A program made the position numbers and the translations under genes. A DNA stretch of 7,522 bases, from assembly GCA_030634505.1 (NCBI GenBank), contig DAOWAQ010000090.1:1-7522 (forward strand), written 5' to 3'. Below are positions 1-5,116 of the stretch, in pieces; the stretch's first letter is position 1, and the number at the start of each line of letters is the position of its first letter. The notes under the pieces were generated by a model that worked only from the letters and a program-made list of their open reading frames with translations, had not been told where the DNA came from and searched no databases. Source of the DNA: Calditrichia bacterium (GTDB lineage: Bacteria; Calditrichota; Calditrichia; JAJRVZ01).

Positions 1-1
1 A

Positions 2-301
2 GACGCAAATTCTGCTTCTGAAATAATTATGCATACTTCAGTGGTTAATAAAATAACTGTTATCGAAAATTTCACAGGAGCTTTGGAAGGATGTGGAATC
101 GGCGCCTTAATCGGTTTAGGCCTTGGTGGATTTAATTACTTCAACCTTTCAGAAACGGAAAAAGAAGATCCATTAGCCAGGGGTGTTATTGTTTTAAGTA
201 CATTAGGCGGTGGTCTGTGGGGATTAGCAATTGGAGCTTTAATAGGACATAAAGATACTTATGTGTTTGAATCATTGCCTGATACTACTAAAATGAAATA
301 A
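2..301 (+). CDS. Glycine-zipper membrane protein, 3' part only
   Basis: This is the C-terminal 99 residues of a protein whose start lies left of the window. The frame stays open to the first base, and the first internal ATG (base 29) has no Shine-Dalgarno sequence before it, so I do not take it as the start. The visible part begins with a short charged and beta-like stretch (around VVNKITVIENF). Two glycine-rich hydrophobic segments follow (GCGIGALIGLGLGGF and LGGGLWGLAIGALIGHKD), separated by an acidic loop containing KEDPLA. Spaced glycines of this kind are typical of glycine-zipper membrane hairpins. Many Bacteroidetes and Ignavibacteria proteins of about 150-200 residues carry such a pair at the C-terminus after an N-terminal export signal and a small beta domain; that full architecture is from memory and is not visible here. 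It ends in TAA. The function is unknown. Confidence 0.7.
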   Translation, partial: DANSASEIIMHTSVVNKITVIENFTGALEGCGIGALIGLGLGGFNYFNLSETEKEDPLARGVIVLSTLGGGLWGLAIGALIGHKDTYVFESLPDTTKMK

Positions 302-368
302 GAGTTAATTAATTAGTCTGTTTCACTATAGAAAATAACAATATTATAAGGCACTGCTTTAAAACAAA

Positions 369-376
369 GGGGGAGG
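369..376 (+). promoter_or_regulatory. Strong ribosome binding site with two competing starts
   Basis: The purine run GGGGGAGG is an excellent Shine-Dalgarno sequence. It lies 8 bases before an ATG at 385 but 15 bases before the GTG at 392 that opens the long reading frame. The ATG frame closes at a TAA (403-405) after six codons. The site therefore favours a start that cannot make the long protein, which leaves the true 5' end of the next gene open. Confidence 0.6.
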
Positions 377-391
377 ATTATAACATGGGTA

Positions 392-811
392 GTGACGGGT
401 CGTAATCGGGTTACAAAATTGATACGCTGGATTGCCCGAATTTGGAGCTTTCCGATCATAGCTTACGCTCTACTATTAATTATATATTATTCATGGAACT
501 TGGTAACAATAGGTGTGGCCGACCCAAAGGCGGTGAAGGATTATCCCCCAATTGAAGCCCTACCTCCGATATTTATATTTTTGAGTATCTTTGGATTAAG
601 TATTGCCTGGCGTTGGGAACAATTAGGAGGAATAATTACCATCGTTTTCCAACTGGTAGCGTTTTCGTTTCCTCTAATTTATAGTCTGTTCGCTCAAGAT
701 TTCCCCCATTTAGCGGTTCCCTATTTTTTGTTAATGATAATAGTAACTCCAGGGCTATTATTCTTTGTGTGTTGGTGGCGATCAAGAGATATTGCAACAG
801 CTTCCAATTAA
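392..811 (+). CDS. Small four-helix membrane protein of unknown function
   Basis: This encodes 139 residues from a GTG start. The N-terminus is basic (MTGRNRVTKLIRWIARIW). Four hydrophobic segments follow, near residues 18-38, 58-73, 79-100 and 109-128. The first loop carries a conserved-looking VADPKAVKDYPPIEALPPI stretch and the short loop before the third helix reads WRWEQLGG. The protein ends with a basic tail after WWRSR. I recognise the general type, small integral membrane proteins with the pattern ADP-x-A-V-x-DYPPIE seen in many environmental bacteria and archaea, but know of no assigned function. The start is doubtful: the ribosome binding site at 369-376 fits the out-of-frame ATG at 385 better. 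Joining that ATG to this frame would need a one-base insertion or a two-base deletion near 397-402. The reading frame after base 400 is clearly coding. Confidence 0.75.
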   Translation: MTGRNRVTKLIRWIARIWSFPIIAYALLLIIYYSWNLVTIGVADPKAVKDYPPIEALPPIFIFLSIFGLSIAWRWEQLGGIITIVFQLVAFSFPLIYSLFAQDFPHLAVPYFLLMIIVTPGLLFFVCWWRSRDIATASN

Positions 812-931
812 AATTTTGGTTATATTTTTTAGTTTTAATTGTTTTAAGGATTTTATCTGTATACTTTACATAAGTTAAAATTTCATTTCATGATATATTA
901 ATTTTACTTTTTCAATTATGAGGAGTCCAAA

Positions 932-1804
932 ATGTTTAAAAATATATTTCTCCTTCTTGCTAATCTGCTTTTAATAATCTTTCTAATTAATTTCTTCACA
1001 AGTTGCGCAAGCTCAAACCATAACCGTCGCGGAAAATTAAGTGATGCTATGGAGAAAGCTTCTGATGATAATAAAAAGGACAGAGAAGTTGAAACAGAAC
1101 CTGACCCGGATTATTATGAAGAAGAGATAGTATTTGTTGCTCATTTTGGTTCTGAAGACACCTTAAATCTGCAGCAGGCAAATTTAACAGATAAAAAGAT
1201 GCAACCGGAAATAATGGACACAGAATTAGAAACATCATCAACCTGGTTTTCAATCCGTGGCGGAACCGGGATAATAAAAGGAAAAGATTTTTTTGGATTA
1301 AATCATTTTAATTTAGCTGCTGGAGAATTCCTTATGCCTCAACACCGGGTTGAATTTAACGCCGGTTTTGCCTGGGCGCCAATTCAATATACAAGTGTTT
1401 TAAAACAATCACTTGATGGTGGTGTTACCCTTTTAAACTTAGGATTAAACTACAAATGGTTTACTACTCCGGAGCATACATTTCTGGGACAATATTTCAC
1501 ATTTGGTTTTAAATATAATTATATGATTTGGTCGTATAAAAATCCAATATTAGCAGACTATTATGATGATTGGGGCAATTACGAAGGTACTGATGAAATT
1601 ACCGGTGATGGACTTTCCGGATTTGAGTTTTATAGCGGAATCGGTTTTCATGTTCTCCAAGTAAAGGGCTTTCAAATTGGTACGGAGTTATCTCCCGGTG
1701 TGATATTTTGGGTTTGGGAAACGACTGAAGGTTTCGAGAACGATGTCTTCCCTACATTTTGGTATATAAAATTTAAAGTGTTAATAAATTTCAGGATTAA
1801 TTAA
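932..1804 (+). CDS. Lipoprotein with probable beta-rich envelope domain
   Basis: This encodes 290 residues. The ATG is preceded by AGGAG (921-925) at a spacing of 6, which fixes the start. Residues 1-24 form a lipoprotein signal peptide: Lys3, a long hydrophobic core, then FFTSC with Cys25 as the lipidated residue. The -3 residue is Phe rather than the usual Leu, so the lipobox is slightly atypical. Residues 26-75 are polar and strongly acidic (PDPDYYEEE), probably a flexible tether. From about residue 100 the sequence turns glycine- and aromatic-rich with alternating hydrophobic positions (FSIRGGTG, VEFNAGFAWAPI, LNLGLNYKW, YFTFGFKYNYM, FEFYSGIGFHVL, FQIGTELSPGVIFWVW, WYIKFKVLINFRI). This resembles an eight-stranded outer-membrane barrel or similar sheet and ends with an aromatic-basic strand. 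I do not recognise a named family. It is monocistronic as far as can be seen, converging on the gene at 1930-3765. Confidence 0.8.
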   Translation: MFKNIFLLLANLLLIIFLINFFTSCASSNHNRRGKLSDAMEKASDDNKKDREVETEPDPDYYEEEIVFVAHFGSEDTLNLQQANLTDKKMQPEIMDTELETSSTWFSIRGGTGIIKGKDFFGLNHFNLAAGEFLMPQHRVEFNAGFAWAPIQYTSVLKQSLDGGVTLLNLGLNYKWFTTPEHTFLGQYFTFGFKYNYMIWSYKNPILADYYDDWGNYEGTDEITGDGLSGFEFYSGIGFHVLQVKGFQIGTELSPGVIFWVWETTEGFENDVFPTFWYIKFKVLINFRIN

Positions 1805-1811
1805 TCTTAAT

Positions 1812-1909
1812 ATGTCATCTCGAGCGTGGTTGTTGAGCGTAGTCGAAACATAGCGAGAGATCTCATTGATAATTCATTAAAAGATTTCTCTCTGCGTTCG
1901 AAACGACAT
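1812..1909. repeat. MITE-like imperfect inverted repeat between convergent genes
   Basis: The two ends are imperfect inverted repeats: bases 1812-1826 (atgtcatctcgagcg) match the reverse complement of 1895-1909 (atgtcgtttcgaacg) at 12 of 15 positions. A second, inner pair exists: gcgagagatct at 1853-1863 against agatttctctctgc at 1882-1895, pairing with a small bulge. The 98-bp piece could thus fold into a long hairpin. It has no open reading frame of note. Similar intergenic repeats that begin with GTCATTyCGAGCG and contain GTAGTCGAAACAT and GAGATCTC-like cores occur in many copies in FCB-group genomes; that comparison is from memory. It sits in the 125-bp gap between two convergent genes, where it could also act as a two-way transcription end. 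Confidence 0.6.
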
Positions 1910-1929
1910 TAGTCTTTACTATTAATTAC

Positions 1930-3765
1930 CTAAAACTTCAGCAGGTCTTTTACTTTATTTAATTGTTTGGACTGTTCTTTTTTAATCTTGTCTTCAATTT
2001 CCTTTTTCTTTTTATTGACCAATTCTTTCTGTTTATTTATCATATCTTCGTATTTCTTTATTTCTGATTGAATCATTTTTTCTTTTGCAGAAATCGTGTT
2101 GTTAAGTTTGCCTTTGTATTTATTTACTTCCGCATCTATTTTGGATTTTAATTTCTTTTTAGCCGCAGCAACTTCCCCACTGAGAATTGCATTCATTTTT
2201 TTCACAAACAAATCATCCAAGTTGGAGTTTATTCTAAATTTCAAGTCATCACCTTTGCCCTGAATGGACATAACCAGATCAAGTGTTGAAATTGATTTTA
2301 CAATTGATTGAATTATTTCTTCAATCTTATTTTTAGGTTTTCCCTGTTGTGACAAATCAAATTCTAAATTTTGTCCTGTAAATTTTACTTTGCCTTCAAT
2401 ATTATCACCGCTTAAATTCACCGATGATTCAACTTTACCAGTCCCCTTTTTTACTTTATTCGGCAATAAATCTGAATCAGATATCTTGGTATTGGCCAGT
2501 GAAAATCCGGCATAATACACATTAAATTTTTCCTGTGGGATTTCTTCCAGATAATTTAAAGAACCCTTCAATTCCACAGAAGCACCCTCATCACTAGAAC
2601 CTTTAATATCAAACTCTGTGGGAGCGCCAATTTGCCTTTGATCCGATACAATATTTTGTACAAATCCTGATAAATGAATTTGATTTTCTGTTTGACCGGA
2701 TAAATCAATATTTTTAATCCAGAAATCGGGTCGTGCATGTTGATTGTAAAAATAAATATCCTGACCTTTTAATCGGGGTGGATCCTGTTTTTCGGGTTCG
2801 TCTGATTTGAGTTTATTCGCATATGAACGTGCTTCCCCTACATAACCTAAATATTGTGAGAACTGTCCGACCACTCTTTCACCAAATATCATCTCAGCCA
2901 TATTTTGCGTATTGATTTCCGGTATTTTCGCTATGGACAATGCACTTTTATAATCTGCTGCCACCCAATCATCAACTACTGAAACGCCGGATTTCAAATT
3001 ACTCAAATCACTTTGCAGACTTTTTTTCTTATTTTGAAAATCTTTGGAAACTGAGCTAATTGTTGAATTGATTTGTTCTACATTGTTCAGCGCTGACCTG
3101 TAATCTTCAATACTTTTTAGTTTTTTTACATCAAATGATTTTACTTTTTGTTCAATTGTTTTTAAGTCTTTCCCATAATCGAGATTGGTTAATTCTTTGT
3201 ACCAGGTATCATATTTCCCCGTCAGGTTCTTTTGTAATGAATCTATTTTTTTCACCGAAGTGATATTCAAAATAGCTAAAATACTATCAACATTGGCACT
3301 TTTTACCTGACCAACCAATTGTAATGCCGGTGTATCTTCAATTCGTTTCCGTAGTTTACTCACTGTTTCTTTTACATAGTTTGGTTGGGAAATTACAATT
3401 CGTTCTTCTTTGCTTATTGCACCATCGTTTTCTCTGTCAGTATTCGTTCGCAAATCGGATAGTTGAATATTCTCTATTATGACTTTATTTGAAAGCAGGG
3501 GAAGGAATTCCATTTTAAATTCACAAAACCCGGACTCAACCATATTTATCATTGTGTTTTTCGGATCTGTAATCTGCAAACGATCCCATCTGAGCTCGGG
3601 GCCAAAAATTGAAAAAGAAAGATTGTCAATTTCCACTTTTGCACCGTTCAGTCCACTTGCAGTTTCTTCTAATTTTGATTCAATCCATTTATCTGTAAAC
3701 AGAAAACTTAAAGCAACCAAAATGGCAAAGATAACTACTAAAAATATTATACCTTTCCAACGCAT
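1930..3765 (-). CDS. TIGR03545 family AsmA-like membrane-anchored protein
   Basis: This encodes 611 residues. Residues 5-23 form one N-terminal transmembrane anchor (basic MRWKG before it), with the rest predicted periplasmic. Residues 40-105 (VEIDNLSFSIFGPELRWDRLQITDP, then FLPLLSNKVIIENIQLSDL) look like the start of an AsmA-type beta-groove domain. Residues 130-330 are mainly helical and charged and include the stretch DWVAADYKSALSIAK plus MIFGERVVGQFSQYLG, which I associate with TIGR03545. Residues 332-350 (LKGQDIYFYNQHARPDFWI) match another characteristic segment of that family, and residues 350-515 are again beta-rich. The last 80 residues are a Lys/Glu-rich coiled coil. TIGR03545 is a rare, uncharacterised family restricted to bacteria with outer membranes and usually encoded beside TIGR03546, as here. 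A role in the envelope, perhaps in lipid handling by analogy to AsmA proteins, is inference. It is translated directly after the upstream gene, two bases from its stop codon. Confidence 0.85.
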   Translation of the reverse strand: MRWKGIIFLVVIFAILVALSFLFTDKWIESKLEETASGLNGAKVEIDNLSFSIFGPELRWDRLQITDPKNTMINMVESGFCEFKMEFLPLLSNKVIIENIQLSDLRTNTDRENDGAISKEERIVISQPNYVKETVSKLRKRIEDTPALQLVGQVKSANVDSILAILNITSVKKIDSLQKNLTGKYDTWYKELTNLDYGKDLKTIEQKVKSFDVKKLKSIEDYRSALNNVEQINSTISSVSKDFQNKKKSLQSDLSNLKSGVSVVDDWVAADYKSALSIAKIPEINTQNMAEMIFGERVVGQFSQYLGYVGEARSYANKLKSDEPEKQDPPRLKGQDIYFYNQHARPDFWIKNIDLSGQTENQIHLSGFVQNIVSDQRQIGAPTEFDIKGSSDEGASVELKGSLNYLEEIPQEKFNVYYAGFSLANTKISDSDLLPNKVKKGTGKVESSVNLSGDNIEGKVKFTGQNLEFDLSQQGKPKNKIEEIIQSIVKSISTLDLVMSIQGKGDDLKFRINSNLDDLFVKKMNAILSGEVAAAKKKLKSKIDAEVNKYKGKLNNTISAKEKMIQSEIKKYEDMINKQKELVNKKKKEIEDKIKKEQSKQLNKVKDLLKF

Positions 3766-3767
3766 TT

Positions 3768-4292
3768 TTATACTCCTAAATCTCTAATTTTTTCATATAG
3801 TGAATAAATTTTAGTTCCTTTAATTAACTTGATAAACTTCCAGTTTTTAATTTTTACATCAATTTTTTCTCTATAATTGACAACTCCGATTTTCACCAGA
3901 AAATATACCGGAATCATCAGTATTACAGAAAAGATCAGGCTACCCATTACAACTGTATTATTAAACTTGCTCAAAGCAAGAATCGGAACATTGTATAACC
4001 AGGTCCAAAAACCATTCAAACTGTCCAGATCAACGAGAAGGTAATAGCCAAAACTGTGAAAAAGTGGATCAACTAAATAAGCAACCGCACTAAAAATTCC
4101 AAAACTAAATATTGCTGTTGCCAGATTTACTTTTAGTATGATTATCAGAATCACCACGATTAAATTGTGCAGGCTCAAGAATGGTGTTAATCCCAGAATC
4201 ATACCAAGTGCAAATCCCCAGGAAATTTGATTTGGTGAAATTTCTGATCGTAAAATTTTGATTAATTTTGCTATAAATTCTAATACAAACAT
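3768..4292 (-). CDS. TIGR03546 family inner-membrane protein
   Basis: This encodes 174 residues and is first of the two-gene unit. The ATG is preceded on the minus strand by GAGG with a spacing of 5. The N-terminal 20 residues form an amphipathic helix (FIAKLIKILRSEISP). Then comes the stretch SPNQISWGFALGMILGLTPFLSLHNLIVVILIIILKVN, whose pattern of Ser-Pro, Gly-x-x-x-Gly and Pro resembles the DUF2062 membrane domain. Further hydrophobic segments lie near residues 56-76 and 113-137, with a DPLFHSFGYYLL motif between them. The C-terminal 40 residues are basic and probably cytoplasmic (KIKNWKFIKLIKGTKIYSLYEKIR). This order and the adjacent TIGR03545 gene identify it as TIGR03546, an uncharacterised family found almost only as the partner of TIGR03545. 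A complex between the two is a reasonable inference from the conserved pairing and coupling but is not shown by the sequence. Confidence 0.85.
   Translation of the reverse strand: MFVLEFIAKLIKILRSEISPNQISWGFALGMILGLTPFLSLHNLIVVILIIILKVNLATAIFSFGIFSAVAYLVDPLFHSFGYYLLVDLDSLNGFWTWLYNVPILALSKFNNTVVMGSLIFSVILMIPVYFLVKIGVVNYREKIDVKIKNWKFIKLIKGTKIYSLYEKIRDLGV
3773..3777 (-). promoter_or_regulatory. Ribosome binding site inside the end of the upstream gene
   Basis: Read on the minus strand, AGGAG lies in the last sense codons (GGA GTA) of the TIGR03546 gene, followed by its TAA, two bases and the ATG at 3765. The spacing to the ATG is 7 bases. The signal is therefore read through by ribosomes finishing the upstream gene, which points to translational coupling and a fixed ratio of the two products. 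Confidence 0.7.
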
Positions 4293-4367
4293 GAAAACCT
4301 CAAAAATTGTTATTAGTTTAATTCAAACATCTTTATATATTTTTTCTTTCAGTAAAACCATCTATAG

Positions 4368-4429
4368 CCCAGTCGTTTACGGCTGGGATAACAGTATTTC
4401 CAATCATCAATAACGTCGTTTACGACGTT
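4368..4429 (+). repeat. Two-hairpin repeat unit 1 (REP/BIME-like), downstream of transposase
   Basis: The unit holds hairpin A at 4368-4387 (cccagtcgt, loop tt, acggctggg; one T-G wobble in the stem) and hairpin B at 4412-4429 (aacgtcgt, loop tt, acgacgtt; eight perfect pairs). The centres are 43 bp apart. The linker carries ACAGTA three bases after hairpin A, at the same offset as in unit 2. Hairpin B overlaps the last codons and stop of the transposase gene. Neither hairpin is followed by a run of T, so a simple intrinsic terminator is unlikely. Confidence 0.8.
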
Positions 4430-4860
4430 TGTTTAATCAATCCATAAGACTTCATGAATTTATCAACTTCTTCCAGGTAAGTCATTTTTTGATGGTGAAT
4501 TTCCTGATTTAATATATATTTTCGCACTTTATCTAATTGCGATTCAGATACAGAAAACACCCCATATCCATTTTGCCAGGCAAATTTCCCTTTAAGAAAA
4601 TCTTTTTGATTAATCCAGTTGGAAGATTCTCCTTTAATAAAATTAGCAATTTGTGCAGGTGATTGACTCGGCTTCATTTCAACTAATAAATGAATATGAT
4701 CAGTACTTCCGTTTACTGTATCAATATAGATATCATTATTTTGACCATACTCTTTTATGTGAAATATTAATGCTTTTTTTAGACTAACATTAATCAATTT
4801 TGCTCTATCTTTAGTAGACCAAATATAGTGAAGCCAAATTTGATGAAAAGTCTGTGACAT
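4420..4860 (-). CDS. REP-associated / IS200-type tyrosine transposase (TnpA-like)
   Basis: This encodes 146 residues, close to the full length for single-domain Y1 HUH transposases. The core motifs are present: the metal-binding HUH motif is H55-I-H57 in STDHIHLLVEM, and the catalytic tyrosine is Y115 in KVRKYILNQEIHHQKMTYLEE. The segment GYGVFSVSES before it is typical of the family. Such enzymes cut and join single-stranded DNA at hairpins through a 5'-phosphotyrosine. The start is well set: on the minus strand AAAGGAAG precedes the ATG with a spacing of about 6. The C-terminus (FMKSYGLIKQTS) seems shorter than in many relatives, and its last two codons plus stop come from a repeat hairpin. 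There is no accompanying TnpB gene. The catalytic residues look intact, so activity is plausible. IS200-like insertion sequence versus domesticated RAYT cannot be decided from one copy. Confidence 0.88.
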   Translation of the reverse strand: MSQTFHQIWLHYIWSTKDRAKLINVSLKKALIFHIKEYGQNNDIYIDTVNGSTDHIHLLVEMKPSQSPAQIANFIKGESSNWINQKDFLKGKFAWQNGYGVFSVSESQLDKVRKYILNQEIHHQKMTYLEEVDKFMKSYGLIKQTS

Positions 4861-4864
4861 TTAT

Positions 4865-4891
4865 CTTCCTTTAAAAAGGCGTGAACGCCTT
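4865..4891 (-). promoter_or_regulatory. Hairpin abutting the transposase ribosome binding site
   Basis: On the minus strand the hairpin aaggcgt-tc-acgcctt (4891-4876) ends three bases before the Shine-Dalgarno sequence AAAGGAAG (4872-4865). If transcribed, it sits in the 5' leader. Its 3' arm (CCTT) could instead pair with AAGG of the ribosome binding site, so two exclusive folds are possible, although the second stem has only four pairs. Since this is the same hairpin type the enzyme probably recognises, feedback control is plausible but inferred. Confidence 0.35.
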
Positions 4892-4937
4892 AAATTGTAT
4901 TCCTGTTTTACTGTGTACCCAGCCGTAAACGGCTGGG
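4876..4937 (-). repeat. Two-hairpin repeat unit 2 (REP/BIME-like), upstream of transposase
   Basis: This is the inverted copy of the unit 1 layout. Hairpin B is at 4876-4891 (aaggcgt, loop ga, acgcctt; seven perfect pairs) and hairpin A at 4918-4937 (cccagccgt, loop aa, acggctggg; nine perfect pairs, ten with the flanking A-T). The centres are 44 bp apart. Read on the minus strand, ACAGTA again occurs three bases after hairpin A. The unit occupies the region just 5' of the transposase gene. Confidence 0.8.
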
Positions 4938-5040
4938 TTATGGATCAATATTGTTTACAATTCTAACTCAAGTCTTTTAATACAAAAGCTACTTAGAACA
5001 TTTTATATTTTTGTTTATCAGATTTATAATGTCTCCTTAA

Positions 5041-5102
5041 CCCAGCCATTCATGGCTGGGGAAAAGCTACTCCCTAAATCTGAAAGGTCGTTCGCGACGT
5101 TT
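5041..5102 (+). repeat. Two-hairpin repeat unit 3 (REP/BIME-like), between transposase and GH18 gene
   Basis: Hairpin A is at 5041-5060 (cccagccat, loop tc, atggctggg; nine perfect pairs, with a changed inner pair compared with units 1 and 2). Hairpin B is at 5083-5102 and is the most decayed: gtcgt-tc-gcgac with one T-G wobble, then a G-G mismatch and three outer A-T pairs. The centres are 42 bp apart. The unit lies 14 bp beyond the stop codon of the secreted protein gene and is inverted relative to unit 2. The 103 bp between units 2 and 3 (4938-5040) hold no gene or clear signal. Confidence 0.75.
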
Positions 5103-5116
5103 TAAATTTAAAAAGA

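Larger units (their letters stand above)
4368..4937 (-). mobile_element. Transposase gene bracketed by mirror-image repeat units
   Basis: The IS200/RAYT-type gene lies between unit 1 and unit 2 in inverted orientation: the CCCAGCC hairpin is outermost and the other hairpin is next to the gene on both sides. This is either a single-gene element with hairpins at its ends or a chromosomal RAYT locus with its REP/BIME repeats. A third, inverted unit only 104 bp away and the variable hairpin stems favour the RAYT view. The exact element ends cannot be set, because single-strand transposases of this class make no target duplications. Confidence 0.45.

Noticed and set aside
29..301. Complete 90-residue protein starting at ATG 29
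   Set aside because: The frame is open to the window edge, there is no ribosome binding site before ATG 29, and family members have more sequence before the glycine zippers, so it is treated as a 5'-partial gene.
839..865. Promoter before the lipoprotein gene (TTGTTT, 15 bases, TATACT)
   Set aside because: The -10 match is fair but the spacing is short and the region is so AT-rich that such matches are expected by chance; no clear Bacteroidetes-type TAnnTTTG element either.
1047..1253. Minus-strand frame within the lipoprotein gene
   Set aside because: Shadow of the coding strand; no start signal and no recognisable protein.
3479..3787. Plus-strand frame over the start of the TIGR03545 gene
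   Set aside because: Antisense shadow of a well-supported gene; composition does not look like a protein of its own.
4918..5060. Hairpins as intrinsic terminators
   Set aside because: The stems are GC-rich and strong, but none is followed by a T-tract on either strand, and they occur as paired repeats upstream as well as downstream of genes.
4984..5071. Direct repeat aaaagctact at 4984-4993 and 5062-5071
   Set aside because: A perfect 10-mer 78 bp apart next to unit 3 could mark an insertion duplication, but enzymes of this class make none and a single 10-mer in AT-rich DNA is weak evidence.
4368..5102. CRISPR array
   Set aside because: The repeats are self-complementary hairpins in alternating orientation with a gene between them; there is no run of identical direct repeats with uniform unique spacers and no cas gene.
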